The translations under genes and the position numbers were made by a program. The notes beneath the pieces are model-generated. The model did no database searches. It had not been told where the DNA came from and saw only the letters and a program-made list of their open reading frames with translations. A stretch of 64,000 bases of DNA from Flavobacterium sp. LPB0248 (GTDB lineage Bacteria > Bacteroidota > Bacteroidia > Flavobacteriales > Flavobacteriaceae), in the NCBI RefSeq assembly GCF_013388355.1, contig NZ_CP058246.1, forward strand, positions 1,240,001-1,304,000, given 5' to 3'. Of this stretch, positions 52,788-62,121 are shown in pieces (position 1 is the stretch's first letter; each line of letters opens with the position of its first letter).

Positions 52788-54302
52788 TTATTTATCCCAC
52801 CAGATTCTTGTGGTCATTAAATCTAAACCTTGACGTTGAATTGCTTCTTTATAATTAGCCTCGTTTGTAATAAGTTCTGACTGATCATAAATTAATCTTC
52901 TCGGAATCGTTCCTTTTGTATCTCCAGTTGGATCATTAACAGGAACTAAAACGGGGTAACCTGTTCTTCTGTATTCTGAGAATGCTTCAAAACCGTTGAA
53001 TAATAATACAATCCATTTTTGAGTGATAATCTGTTCGATTTTCTGCGCTTCTGTTCCTGCAGATTTAAATGGATATGTTGTAATGTACGTGTTGTATTCT
53101 GCTGGAGAAACCAAAGGCACTTTATCTCCAAAAATTGCTAAAATATTCATAGCGCCTCTTACTCCATTTTCATAATACGTTTGAGCAGATCCGCCAACGT
53201 TCCATCCTTTTACTGCAGCTTCGGCCAATAAAAACTGAACCTCAGCATATGACATGATCAATGTTGGAGCGTCTAAACGCAATACTGTAGAAGTATTTGG
53301 ATCTGAAAATAATTTTTTGTCTCCTCCTGGAAATTCTTTTGCATCATTTGCCAAACCTTGCTGACTTGCTGGGCTATTGTCTCCAGTTGCTTCCAATTTT
53401 GCGTAAATTCTTAAACGTGGATCGTTTGTATTTTTCAATAAATCGATGAACGTTTTACTGAATTTAATGTTCGATTCTCCTCCGTTCAAATCGTTTCTAA
53501 CCCAAGAAGAAGTAATTGGATTGGTTTTTACTCCTGCAGGACCTGCATCGTGTTTTAAAACCAAACTGTCATCGTTTGAAGTGAAAACTCCTTTAGCATA
53601 GGCCTTTTCAACAAATTCTTTTGCTTTCGCAGGATTTACTTTAGACAAACGCATTGCTACTCTTAACATTAAAGAGTTTGCCAGTTTTTTCCATCTTGCA
53701 ACATCGCTCTGATAATACAAATCTGCATTTCCAACAAATGGCTTTCCTGCATCAAGAGCAGTTCCAGCTTCGTCTAATTCTTTTAAAAGATTATTGTAGA
53801 TAGCTTCTTGTGTATCATATTTAGGAGAAAATACATTTCCGTTGTATCCTTTTCCTGCTTCAAAATAAGGAACTTCACCGTAAGTATCTGTCAATTTTTG
53901 AAACAAGAAAACTTTCATGATTCTACATGCCTGAATCATATTTGAATTCTCTGGCGTATTCTCTACCACAGATAATAATTGGAAAATCTGATTTAATCCT
54001 TTTCCGTAAGTTTCGCCAAAAAGAGCAGCTGAATACTCCGAAGAATAACTGTATTTTGAACCTGGCCCTCCAAGTGAAGAAAACTGCTGTACAATTTGTG
54101 CTGCGTATAAGTTGTTTCCTCTTGTATTAGAAAAATCTTGTCCGTCTACATAAATTTCAGCAAGTGTAAACATTGATTTTACAGCTGGATCTGTTAACGC
54201 ATTTGGATTCTTATTCATTTCTTCGAATCCTTTATCGCATGAAGCCAATGTCAAAGCACCAACAATTGCGATACAAAATATTTTGATATATCTATTTTTC
54301 AT
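52788..54302 (-). CDS. SusD/RagB-like outer-membrane lipoprotein
   Basis: This is a surface glycan-binding lipoprotein of about 504 residues (SusD-like_2 type). The start is set at MKNRYIKIFCIAIVGALTLASC, where the last cysteine is the lipobox; two upstream ATGs overlap susC and lack a signal. Family features are DKGFEEMNKNPNALTDP at the mature N-terminus, the TPR-like helical core (ACRIMKVFLFQKLTDTYGEVPYFEA) and the C-terminal SYAEVQFLLAEAAVKGW. It follows susC by 10 bp and works with it in glycan uptake. Confidence 0.92.
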   Translation of the reverse strand: MKNRYIKIFCIAIVGALTLASCDKGFEEMNKNPNALTDPAVKSMFTLAEIYVDGQDFSNTRGNNLYAAQIVQQFSSLGGPGSKYSYSSEYSAALFGETYGKGLNQIFQLLSVVENTPENSNMIQACRIMKVFLFQKLTDTYGEVPYFEAGKGYNGNVFSPKYDTQEAIYNNLLKELDEAGTALDAGKPFVGNADLYYQSDVARWKKLANSLMLRVAMRLSKVNPAKAKEFVEKAYAKGVFTSNDDSLVLKHDAGPAGVKTNPITSSWVRNDLNGGESNIKFSKTFIDLLKNTNDPRLRIYAKLEATGDNSPASQQGLANDAKEFPGGDKKLFSDPNTSTVLRLDAPTLIMSYAEVQFLLAEAAVKGWNVGGSAQTYYENGVRGAMNILAIFGDKVPLVSPAEYNTYITTYPFKSAGTEAQKIEQIITQKWIVLLFNGFEAFSEYRRTGYPVLVPVNDPTGDTKGTIPRRLIYDQSELITNEANYKEAIQRQGLDLMTTRIWWDK

Positions 54303-54312
54303 CTTTTTAGAA

Positions 54313-57300
54313 TTAGAATTTGACATTAAGTGCAAAACCATAGTTTCTTGTCAATGGCATAGAAGCTCTTTCCATACCTTGCGCATTACTATTTGAGTAA
54401 TTTGACTCAGGATCGATGTTTGGAACTTTGTCATAAATAGTCCATAAATTGTGAGCTGAGAAAGCTAAACTAACAGACTGGAATGGTGTTTTCTGCAAAT
54501 ATGCTTTTGGGAAGTTGTAAGCAAATGAAATTGCTCTCAGCTTAACAAAATCGGCATCGTAAACAAAGTTTGAGGTTACATCACTATAACTTCTCCAGTA
54601 ATCATAAGCCGAAACTGTGGTATTAACTGGATTTCCGTTAATATCTTTTCCGCTTACTGCAATACCGTTTTCACGACCTGGAAGTGTAATTTCAGACAAT
54701 CCGTAACGTGTTCCTAATTGGTTTGTAGCTGAGTAGATTTCTCCTCCAAATTTTGCATCAACAAAAACTGAAAGTGTAAAGTTTTTATATGAAAAATCAT
54801 TTGAAAGTCCCATAGATGTTGGCGCAACACCTTGACCAGCAATAATTAAATTCCCTCTTAAGAATTTACCATTTGTATCCAAAACAATATTTCCATTTGC
54901 ATCTCTTAAATAATCGTATGCTTTAATAACTCCAAATGGCTGTCCTTTTTCTAAAACTACATTAGCTCTTCCGTCTCTGTTTCCTTCTAATGTTTTTGTT
55001 GTGATTTTATCCGAAAGATTTAAAACTTCGCTATCATTATAAGCAAAATTATAACCTATGTTCCAAGAAAAACTTGGCGTCTTAACCGCTTTCACATTAA
55101 TAGCAAACTCAACCCCTTTGTTTAAGATTTCTCCAACATTGATTTTTGTTGTTCTGTATCCCGAAGCCTGAGAAACATCGGCATCTGTAATATCATTGGT
55201 TGTTTTTTTGCTGTAGAAAGTCAAATCTGTACTTACTCTGTTATTGAAAAATGTATTTTCGAAACCAAATTCGATTGTACTTACATTATAAGGCTTCAAA
55301 GTTCTATTTGGAATTGTTTCTCCATTTACACCTAAAATTGGCTGCCCTAATGAATCTGTCTGTCCGTCTGGCGTAGTATAAGTCAATGCTAAAGCATAAG
55401 CATCTGGCAATGCTCCTCCAACGTTACCCCAACCCGCTCTAATCTTACCATAAGAAATCCACTCAGGAAGACCGATAACTTCAGAGTAAATGAAACTTGA
55501 ACTTACCGAAGGATAGAAAGTGCTATTGTTTGAAGGATCTAAAGTTGAAAACCAATCTTCACGACCTGTTAAACTCAAGAATAAGAAATCTTTGTATCCA
55601 ATATCTGCAGAATAGAAAAGAGAGTTTACTTCGCTTTCTGAGAATAATTTTTCTGTTTTATCTGGCTGTGTATTTCCGTAGAAATATTTGAACGGAACAA
55701 TAAAATTATTTCCTTTCATTTTGATGCCGCTGTATCTATTATGCTGACGGTTTGCTCCAATAAAAGCATCCAACGTAAGGTCTTTAGCAATATCTCCTTT
55801 GTAGCCTAAGAAACCAGAAGCATTTACTTCAGAACGAGTTTCAACTCTGTTTTCGATCGATCCGCCTGGGCTGTAATTTATTCCAGTAGGCTCGATTTCA
55901 GTATATTCATAATTAATATCATCAATACCAATAACAGCCTTAGCATAAATTTTATCTGTAATGTTGTAATTTACTTTTGCTGAACCAATAAAACGTTTTC
56001 TAAGGTCATCGTTTAGTGGCGATTTTGTAGCAAAATATGGATTGGTATGATATACGTTGGCTCCAAAAAAGTCTTCTTCTCCGCCGTTTGCATCATAAGG
56101 ATTGCTTATCCATCTGATATCTGTTCCCGGCGTCATAAATGTTGTTGGGAAAGACGGATTTCTTGGCGAATCATTTAAATATGGACGATTATGACTTTTC
56201 TCCGAAATATATTGAGCATTACTTTCTATGCTAATTCTTTTATTTGGAGCCGAATTTAAACTCAAAGCCACGTTATTTCTTCCAAAAGTAGTTTCTGGTA
56301 AAATAGATTCATCTTTAGTATTTCCAAAAGACAATCTAAAGTTTGTTGACTCATTTCCTCCAGAAATCGCTAAAGTATTACTGAAAGAATATCCAGTTCT
56401 GTAGAAATTCTCCACATTATCTTTTCCATAAGCCTGATAAGGGCGTGTCTTACCATCAAGAGATAAAGAAGGTGTTCCGTCATATTTATCTCCCCATGCA
56501 AAATAATAGGAATCTCTAAGTTCTTGTAAATTGTTAAATCTGGTTGGCACCCCGTTCGCATCTGGAGCTCCAGCACCATATTGATCTTGCCATTTTAAAA
56601 GACTCGCAGGCGTATTGAAGGAAGAATTTGTACTAAAATCTACTCCGATTCCTGTTCCGTTTTTACCTTTTTTGGTTGTAATTAAGATAACACCATTTGA
56701 TCCTCTGTACCCGTAAAGAGCAGAAGCGGCACTACCTTTAAGAACTGACATCGAAGCGATATCATCTGGATTGAAAGAAGACATACCGTCACCTTTATCG
56801 GCACCACCCCACATATTGGCATTTCCTTGCTGTGTATTATCAATCGGAATTCCATCAACAACATAAAGCGGCTGGTTAAGTCCAGAGGCAGAAGTTGCTC
56901 CACGAATTACAACACGGCTAGAACCTGAAGGTCCTGTAACTGGCGCCGAAACGTTTACTCCGGCAATTTTACCTTGAAGAGCGTTTCCTAAATTAATTTC
57001 TTTATTTTTTGTCAGATCCTCGCCTTTTAGTTCTCCAACTGCGTAACCTAAACTTTTCTTTTGTTTTTTAACTCCAAATGAAGTTACTACAACATCTTTT
57101 AATTCCTGTGTAGTTTCAACTAACATAACAGCAATTCTTGTTTCTTTTTCCTGAAGTACTACTAATCTTGTTTGAAACCCTATAGAAGATACATTAAGGG
57201 TAACTTTACCTTCTGGTACATTCATTTTAAATCGCCCTTCGGCATCTGTAACAGCACTAAATGGCTTTCCTTGAACTTCGATTGATGCAGCAACAATTCC

Positions 57301-57411
57301 CTTGTTTTCTACATCTGTAACTATGCCGGTTATTAATCGATTTTGCGCGGCAGCACTTAAACTGCTAAGCAATATCACTCCTAACACTGCTAATATTCGT
57401 CTCATAAGCAT
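54313..57411 (-). CDS. SusC/RagA-type TonB-dependent transporter
   Basis: This is a 1032-residue outer-membrane importer. Signal MLMRRILAVLGVILLSSLSA is followed by a carboxypeptidase-regulatory-like domain (GIVTDVENKGIVAASIEVQG; about residues 25-100). The SusC plug has LYVVDGIPIDNTQQGN and the hallmark SMSVLKGSAASALYGYRGSNGVILITTKKG at about residues 220-250. A 22-strand barrel then ends in NYGFALNVKF. It pairs with the SusD-like gene to import oligomannosides; the substrate is inferred from the enzymes alongside. A perfect LacI-type palindrome lies 137-156 bp before the start. Confidence 0.95.
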   Translation of the reverse strand: MLMRRILAVLGVILLSSLSAAAQNRLITGIVTDVENKGIVAASIEVQGKPFSAVTDAEGRFKMNVPEGKVTLNVSSIGFQTRLVVLQEKETRIAVMLVETTQELKDVVVTSFGVKKQKKSLGYAVGELKGEDLTKNKEINLGNALQGKIAGVNVSAPVTGPSGSSRVVIRGATSASGLNQPLYVVDGIPIDNTQQGNANMWGGADKGDGMSSFNPDDIASMSVLKGSAASALYGYRGSNGVILITTKKGKNGTGIGVDFSTNSSFNTPASLLKWQDQYGAGAPDANGVPTRFNNLQELRDSYYFAWGDKYDGTPSLSLDGKTRPYQAYGKDNVENFYRTGYSFSNTLAISGGNESTNFRLSFGNTKDESILPETTFGRNNVALSLNSAPNKRISIESNAQYISEKSHNRPYLNDSPRNPSFPTTFMTPGTDIRWISNPYDANGGEEDFFGANVYHTNPYFATKSPLNDDLRKRFIGSAKVNYNITDKIYAKAVIGIDDINYEYTEIEPTGINYSPGGSIENRVETRSEVNASGFLGYKGDIAKDLTLDAFIGANRQHNRYSGIKMKGNNFIVPFKYFYGNTQPDKTEKLFSESEVNSLFYSADIGYKDFLFLSLTGREDWFSTLDPSNNSTFYPSVSSSFIYSEVIGLPEWISYGKIRAGWGNVGGALPDAYALALTYTTPDGQTDSLGQPILGVNGETIPNRTLKPYNVSTIEFGFENTFFNNRVSTDLTFYSKKTTNDITDADVSQASGYRTTKINVGEILNKGVEFAINVKAVKTPSFSWNIGYNFAYNDSEVLNLSDKITTKTLEGNRDGRANVVLEKGQPFGVIKAYDYLRDANGNIVLDTNGKFLRGNLIIAGQGVAPTSMGLSNDFSYKNFTLSVFVDAKFGGEIYSATNQLGTRYGLSEITLPGRENGIAVSGKDINGNPVNTTVSAYDYWRSYSDVTSNFVYDADFVKLRAISFAYNFPKAYLQKTPFQSVSLAFSAHNLWTIYDKVPNIDPESNYSNSNAQGMERASMPLTRNYGFALNVKF

Positions 57412-57547
57412 TCTTTTTGGTTATTGGTTTTGATTTTGTTTTGTTGATTTGATCTGTTTTTTTGTTTTTAAATAATTAATAAAAAATTGTACTCTGTTTG
57501 CAATATTATTCCTAGCAGCTTTTTGAATTGCTACTGTATTTCTATTC

Positions 57548-57567
57548 TTACTAAAACGTTTTAGTAA
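57548..57567. promoter_or_regulatory. LacI-type operator upstream of susC
   Basis: TTACTAAAACGTTTTAGTAA is a perfect 20-bp palindrome with the AACGTT core of LacI-family sites, between lacI and susC. Confidence 0.8.
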
Positions 57568-57606
57568 AATGGTTAAAAAAAAGCCTCAGCTTTTTAAAAT
57601 TCAATT

Positions 57607-58617
57607 TTAAACGGATTCCCTGATAATCAAAGTTCCTTTCTTTAGAACTTTCTCTACTTTAAAATCATCAAGGTTTGTCATTTGGCTCATTAATAACTGT
57701 ATCGATTTTACTGCTATTTCCTCTATGGGCTGGGCAATCACAGATATTGTGGGGGTATGCAGTTTAAAACTGTCATGATCATCAAAACTAATGACCGAAA
57801 TGTCGTCGGGAATTTTGTATTTCAAAGTTCTAAAAGCCTGAAGTCCCGCAAGTCCGAGATAATTGGCTAAAAAAAGAACCGCATCTATCTCTCTATTTTT
57901 CTGAAAGAAATTGATAATCGCCTCAATTCTGCTCTGTTCGCTTGCATGAAAATCTAAGTGAAGCGTATAATTTTCGTTATAAATTCCTTCTTCTTTTAGC
58001 GCTGCGACATATCCTTTTTCCCTTAATTTCATCTGAATCATTCCAGACTCGTTATTTACAACAGCAATATTCTTTCTTCCTTTATCAATCAAAAATTTAG
58101 TGGCCGAATAAGATCCTTCGTAATTATCCATTACAACATGACTTACTTTTTGATTTGCAAAATACCTATCGATCAAAACCACTGGCTTTTGCAGTTTTAA
58201 AAGTTGGCTGATGGTTTTTTCTAAATTTCGGGTCGGAGTAATTATAAAACCTTCTACGTTAGCTTGCAAAAGACTTTGAACTAATTCTTCAGAACGCTCA
58301 TTATCGTCTCCTGTACTACAATAAAAAACTCGATAATTTATATTTTTTGCTTCGTCTTCAATTACTCTTGCCAAGTCTGCAAAAAACTGATTGGATATAT
58401 CTTCCACAATAAGTCCGATAGATCTAGTTTTTCCTGTTCGCAAACTGCTCGCAATCATGCTTGGTTTATATTGCAGTTTTTGCGCTACATCCTGAACTTT
58501 TTTAATCACCGTTGGACTAATGGCCATTTTTTCGCCTTTACCATTGATTACAAAAGACACAGTAGAAATAGAAACTTCTGCCTGTTTTGCAATATCTCTA
58601 ATTGTAATCTTTTTCAT
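57607..58617 (-). CDS. LacI family transcriptional regulator
   Basis: This is a 336-residue regulator. The N-terminal DNA-binding domain KKITIRDIAKQAEVSISTVSFVINGKGEKMAISPTVIKKVQDVAQKL contains the helix-turn-helix and hinge. The rest is a periplasmic-binding-protein-like sensor (SIGLIVEDISNQFFADLARVIEDEA; GLAGLQAFRTLKYKIPDDISVISFDDHDSF). It likely senses a mannose derivative. It lies directly upstream of susC, in the same direction, with a palindromic operator on both sides of it (57548 and 58676), which suggests control of itself and of the susCD operon. Confidence 0.92.
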   Translation of the reverse strand: MKKITIRDIAKQAEVSISTVSFVINGKGEKMAISPTVIKKVQDVAQKLQYKPSMIASSLRTGKTRSIGLIVEDISNQFFADLARVIEDEAKNINYRVFYCSTGDDNERSEELVQSLLQANVEGFIITPTRNLEKTISQLLKLQKPVVLIDRYFANQKVSHVVMDNYEGSYSATKFLIDKGRKNIAVVNNESGMIQMKLREKGYVAALKEEGIYNENYTLHLDFHASEQSRIEAIINFFQKNREIDAVLFLANYLGLAGLQAFRTLKYKIPDDISVISFDDHDSFKLHTPTISVIAQPIEEIAVKSIQLLMSQMTNLDDFKVEKVLKKGTLIIRESV

Positions 58618-58675
58618 CGGGCTAAAAATTTATTGTTGAATATTTTAGTACATCGCAAATATATGTAAGCAAAAC

Positions 58676-58695
58676 TTACAAAAACGTTTTAGTAA
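58676..58695. promoter_or_regulatory. LacI-type operator upstream of lacI
   Basis: TTACAAAAACGTTTTAGTAA differs from the susC palindrome by one base. It lies 59-78 bp before the lacI start, fitting autoregulation. Confidence 0.75.
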
Positions 58696-59002
58696 AATTT
58701 TTTTTCAATAAATCTCTTTTTTAAAGCCAAAATAAAATGAAAAATGCAGTAAATACTAGATTTTATCAAGTTATTGTCATTTTGACTTTTAATATAGTTT
58801 TTGGGGATTTTATAAAGATTTGACTGAATTTTGGTAGCGTTTTTATTGATTTTTAATCTTTAATTATCAAAAAAAGGCTCCATTTTACGATTTCTAGAAT
58901 TCAGTAATTGTTAAATTTTAAGACAGATGATTCATAAATTTTTAAACATTAAAATCATACTTTTAGATGGTAACAAAACCTAGAATTAGGAACTTTTCTA
59001 CC

Positions 59003-59036
59003 ATAAAAAAAACCGATTAGTTTCCTAATCGGTTCT
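59003..59036 (-). terminator. terminator of the HTH/coiled-coil gene
   Basis: AACCGATTAG and CTAATCGGTT form a stem with a 4-nt loop. On the minus strand it is followed by eight T. Confidence 0.85.
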
Positions 59037-59100
59037 TTCCTTTCTATTTTTTTTGCTTTTTTTATTCACCCAATAACCAAATTCTGGGTTAACTAAAATT

Positions 59101-59565
59101 TTACTTAACTGACTTCTTTATAAATAAGTTTTCTATTTCGTCTATAATCTTTAATCCATCAGCAATTTCTTTTGTAGTCTGCGTATTTTTTGAATTTGTT
59201 TGGAGCGATAAAAATTCAATTTTTCCCTTATAGAATTCTATCTGTTCCGATAAAAATTCAATTTTTTCTTTCAGTAGAGTATTTTCGGCTCCAAGCATTT
59301 TTTGCATTAAATCTTGATCCTGAGCTTTGCCATTATAATCTTGATTTTTATAACTGCCCGTTTCAATATTTTCAGAAAGCAGATATTCAAAACTGATTTC
59401 GAATAAATCATGCAACTTAACTATAAAATCAAGCTTTGGCATTGTTTCTTTCCTGTAATTACGAATATTAGCCTCACTAGTATTCATTGCCTTTGCAAAA
59501 GAACTATTGTTTCCTTTAAATTCTTTTACAGCTATATCATTGATCTTTTCATTTATCGTGCTCAT
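59101..59565 (-). CDS. XRE-like HTH protein with C-terminal coiled coil
   Basis: This is a 154-residue DNA-binding protein. An N-terminal helix-turn-helix (KGNNSSFAKAMNTSEANIRNYRKETMPKLDFIVKLHDLF, about residues 18-56) is followed by FEYLLSENIETGSY, typical of phage-type repressors. Residues about 92-120 carry a repeated coiled-coil unit (KEKIEFLSEQIEFYKGKIEFLSLQ). There is no peptidase domain. It lies behind the S24 repressor gene in the same direction, with a 143-bp gap that holds an ATTTGTT / AACAAAT dyad (59607-59630) that may be its operator. It is probably part of a phage-type switch. Confidence 0.78.
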   Translation of the reverse strand: MSTINEKINDIAVKEFKGNNSSFAKAMNTSEANIRNYRKETMPKLDFIVKLHDLFEISFEYLLSENIETGSYKNQDYNGKAQDQDLMQKMLGAENTLLKEKIEFLSEQIEFYKGKIEFLSLQTNSKNTQTTKEIADGLKIIDEIENLFIKKSVK

Positions 59566-59708
59566 CTAAAAAAAGTGTTACGAAATAATACCTAAAAGAA
59601 TCTGATATTTGTTTCGGATTATTAACAAATTTATAAAAATAAAAGAATTTGTTTTTTAAGTAAAACGCAAATTCTTTTACATATTGTGGTACGTAGCATA
59701 CAAAACCA

Positions 59709-60392
59709 TTACATCATAGTATTGATACGAATACTAGCTTTTATAAGTGCCAATGCTGAAATTTTTGATATATGGATATCTTTGGGCTGATGATGAGAAT
59801 TCTGACTTACTAATCTTACATATTCACTCCCTTGATCCGATTTTTGGACATACTTTACAGTAATATATTCTTCCCAATCGTTTAGCTTTACACTTAAAAG
59901 ATACATTTCTCCAAAAAAGATATTTTCAAATTCAGTTTCTTTATACAAGACAATATCACCTGATTTTAATAAAGGATACATACTATCTCCAGTAACCGAA
60001 ATTGCACCATCACATTTAGGCAGATTCGGGATTTTTATAGTATCCAAAACTCTTTGCGGTTCTCCACTATTAAACAATTCTCTTAACCCAGCAACTGCCT
60101 CAAGATCATACAGCGGTATCTCTTGGGTCATATGAATAGAATCTACTGTTTTCCTACCTGTATTCATAATTAACACACTTGTATTATCTTCTTTTATCAT
60201 AGGCCCATTACCCGTTAAAAGCCATTCTGAATTAATCTCCGGATAGTAGTGTAAAATTTTACACGCTTTATCCGTTCCCATATTACTGCTATTATCCAAA
60301 AATTTATTGGAAAATCCTAAATCATTGCAAAATTTATACTTAGTAATCCCTTTGTAATCAAGATACTCTCTCATCCTTTCTGTTGACCCCAT
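59709..60392 (-). CDS. S24 family LexA/CI-like repressor
   Basis: This is a 227-residue phage-type repressor. The N-terminal HTH (MREYLDYKGITKYKFCNDLGFSNKFLDN...ACKILHYYPEINSEWLLTGNGPM) is followed by a linker and the S24 peptidase domain. The catalytic Ser is in ISVTGDSMYPLLKSGDIV and the Lys in YITVKYVQKS. LEAVAGLRELFNSG holds the likely self-cleavage site. It is divergent from the small-gene operon at 60697 and faces a strong promoter overlapped by a TGTA/TACA dyad, which suggests that it represses that operon. Confidence 0.88.
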   Translation of the reverse strand: MGSTERMREYLDYKGITKYKFCNDLGFSNKFLDNSSNMGTDKACKILHYYPEINSEWLLTGNGPMIKEDNTSVLIMNTGRKTVDSIHMTQEIPLYDLEAVAGLRELFNSGEPQRVLDTIKIPNLPKCDGAISVTGDSMYPLLKSGDIVLYKETEFENIFFGEMYLLSVKLNDWEEYITVKYVQKSDQGSEYVRLVSQNSHHQPKDIHISKISALALIKASIRINTMM

Positions 60393-60420
60393 AAAAAAGC
60401 GTATTTTTTTACGTTAAAAA

Positions 60421-60453
60421 TTTGTTTTGATGTATTATTTTACATTATATTTG
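60421..60453 (+). promoter_or_regulatory. strong rightward promoter with overlapping dyad
   Basis: TTTG (60421-60424) and TATATTTG (60446-60453) are separated by 21 nt, an excellent Bacteroidota promoter. TGTATTATTTTACA (60431-60444) sits between the two boxes and is a possible repressor site. The leader is about 240 nt, with a tiny 13-codon ORF (MNPKNSNKTKSSP) at about 60504-60545. Confidence 0.65.
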
Positions 60454-60696
60454 CAAAGTAAAGAAAAATAAAATTCAAAAACAACAGAAACGTTAACAAA
60501 TTTATGAATCCAAAAAACAGCAACAAAACCAAATCATCACCATAAAACATTGATTAAAAATAGAATACATAACTAAAAAGCAAAATAAAAAGAATAAAAT
60601 CCCCACTACCTCAAACAGGAATAAAACTACGAACAAAGTGTAATATTAATCATTAATAAAATAAAAAAACTATCAATCACTACTTAAATCAATAAA

Positions 60697-60828
60697 ATGG
60701 AAGCAAATCAAATCAATGAAAAAATCCAGGAATTGGAAAATTGGCTTATCGAAAATCCGAATAGCCCAGAGAGAAATTTAATCGAATCTGACATCAAAAA
60801 ATTACAAACCCTATTAAATAAAAAATAA
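60697..60828 (+). CDS. cassette protein A, copy 1 (43 aa)
   Basis: The peptide MEANQINEKIQELENWLIEN continues PNSPERNLIESDIKKLQTLLNKK. It is acidic and helical, with no family I know. It is supported as a gene by a related 46-residue protein at 63550 with the same QELExWLxxNPNSxERNLIExDxKKL core. The stop (TAA) overlaps the start of the next gene by one base, so both are translated together. Confidence 0.72.
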   Translation: MEANQINEKIQELENWLIENPNSPERNLIESDIKKLQTLLNKK

Positions 60829-61106
60829 TGAATAAAAATCAAATCGAAGAACGTATTGCCCAGCTATATCTCGCGCTTCAATATTGTTCGGAAAGAAACA
60901 AAACTTTTACTGCAGGAGAAAGAATCTGCATAAACCAGGAACGTTTTCAATGGATGCATATTCTAAACGACGAAACCGCTGCCCCACGCCCTGTTTCTCA
61001 AAATATTGAAAACAAATTAAAAGAGATCTCCAAACTCACCGTACAATATAATTTTAAACCTTATTACGGAGATCCTTTTAAAGACGAAATTGTAATACTT
61101 AACTAA
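60828..61106 (+). CDS. cassette protein B, copy 1 (92 aa)
   Basis: This is a 92-residue soluble protein, unknown family. The core GERICINQERFQWMHILN (about residues 28-45) and the tail YNFKPYYGDPF are conserved in the second copy at 63683. Its start overlaps the stop of cassette protein A. Conserved residues concentrated in the core suggest a compact domain under selection. It lies in the operon that continues with the DUF3164 gene 29 bp later. Confidence 0.75.
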   Translation: MNKNQIEERIAQLYLALQYCSERNKTFTAGERICINQERFQWMHILNDETAAPRPVSQNIENKLKEISKLTVQYNFKPYYGDPFKDEIVILN

Positions 61107-61135
61107 ATCATTTTAACAATAAAAGTAAAATTATT

Positions 61136-61852
61136 ATGAACACTCCTCCAATAAACACTATTAGCAAATCTGTAGATTTATCTCAATTTTCTGCGCAAGA
61201 ATTAAAAGAAGCATTAAACAGAATGGAAAATAAAAAGAATGAAGAAAGAGATGCTTATAAAAAATTAGTAGCCGAAACTATTCCGAAAGCGCTTTCAAGA
61301 TTATATGAGACTTCCGAAATGATGAGAAATGCCAAAACCGAAACTTTTCAATTATTTGAAACTATTCTAGATTTAAAAAATCAAGTATACGGCTTTAAAG
61401 AGAAACAAATGTCACACACTTTTTCTAATGATAAAGAAGAAATTACAATTGGTTATCGCATAAACGAAGGCTGGGACGACACTGTGACTATTGGAATCGA
61501 AAAAGTACAAAATTACATCTCTTCTCTTTCTACTAGTAAAGAAACAGCCTCGTTGGTCAAAATTGTTTTTAACCTCTTAAAAAAAGACGCTAAAGGAAAC
61601 TTAAAAGGCTCAAGAGTTTTAGAACTTCAAAAACTAACAAAAGAGTTTAATAATGAAGAATTTACAGATGGTGTAGAAATTATTGCTTCCTCTTTTAAAC
61701 CCGTGCGCTCAAGCTGGTTTATAGAAGCAAGCAAAATTGACGATAATGGAGTAAGAACCAATATTCCTCTATCTATGTCTTCTGTAGATTTTTTACAAGG
61801 ATATGCTTTCGATTTCTTTAACCAGCAAAACAAACAAAATCATGCAGCCTAA
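61136..61852 (+). CDS. DUF3164 family phage protein
   Basis: This is a 238-residue soluble protein. Its N-terminus is helical (FSAQELKEALNRMENKKNEERDAYKKLVAETIPKAL), and the core has YRINEGWDDTVTIGIEKVQNYIS, VFNLLKKDAKGNLKGSRVLELQKL and KPVRSSWFIEASKIDDNGVRTNIPLSMSSVDF. This is the pattern of DUF3164, which I know from early regions of Mu-like transposable phages. The biochemical role is unknown. No transposase A/B genes are beside it in this window. It overlaps the next small gene by 11 bp. Confidence 0.75.
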   Translation: MNTPPINTISKSVDLSQFSAQELKEALNRMENKKNEERDAYKKLVAETIPKALSRLYETSEMMRNAKTETFQLFETILDLKNQVYGFKEKQMSHTFSNDKEEITIGYRINEGWDDTVTIGIEKVQNYISSLSTSKETASLVKIVFNLLKKDAKGNLKGSRVLELQKLTKEFNNEEFTDGVEIIASSFKPVRSSWFIEASKIDDNGVRTNIPLSMSSVDFLQGYAFDFFNQQNKQNHAA

Positions 61853-62009
61853 CAATGATATTTACGCATCGGCTCTATTGGCATTATTACTTATTGCAAC
61901 CAATTTAAAACCAATTTTGATGTTTCGCGAATGGCTAGCTTTCAAAATAAACACAACTTTCAAACAGTATCAAAACGAGCGAAAAAAGAGAATTGCCAAT
62001 AGATCTTAA
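61842..62009 (+). CDS. small membrane-associated protein (55 aa)
   Basis: The peptide has one hydrophobic helix (YASALLALLLIATNLKPILM) near the N-terminus and a basic C-terminus (KQYQNERKKRIANRS). The start is set at MQPNNDIYAS, overlapping the DUF3164 stop by 11 bp, which suggests translational coupling. A longer reading from 61803 lies inside the DUF3164 gene. It could be a phage membrane or lysis-type protein, but nothing proves this. Confidence 0.6.
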   Translation: MQPNNDIYASALLALLLIATNLKPILMFREWLAFKINTTFKQYQNERKKRIANRS

Positions 62010-62121
62010 ACCTAATAAACAACAACAATATACCACTTCTTCAAGATATTTTTCCTGACAGAACATCAATTTCATTAAAATTACTTTAACTCATTTATTT
62101 CAAACATTTAATCCTTTTACT

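Larger units (their letters stand above)
58618..59100. other. AT-rich border of the mannoside locus
   Basis: This 483-bp region holds no gene. It contains the lacI operator (58676-58695) and, at its right end, the terminator of the HTH gene (59003-59036). It separates the polysaccharide locus from the phage-like region. Confidence 0.7.
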
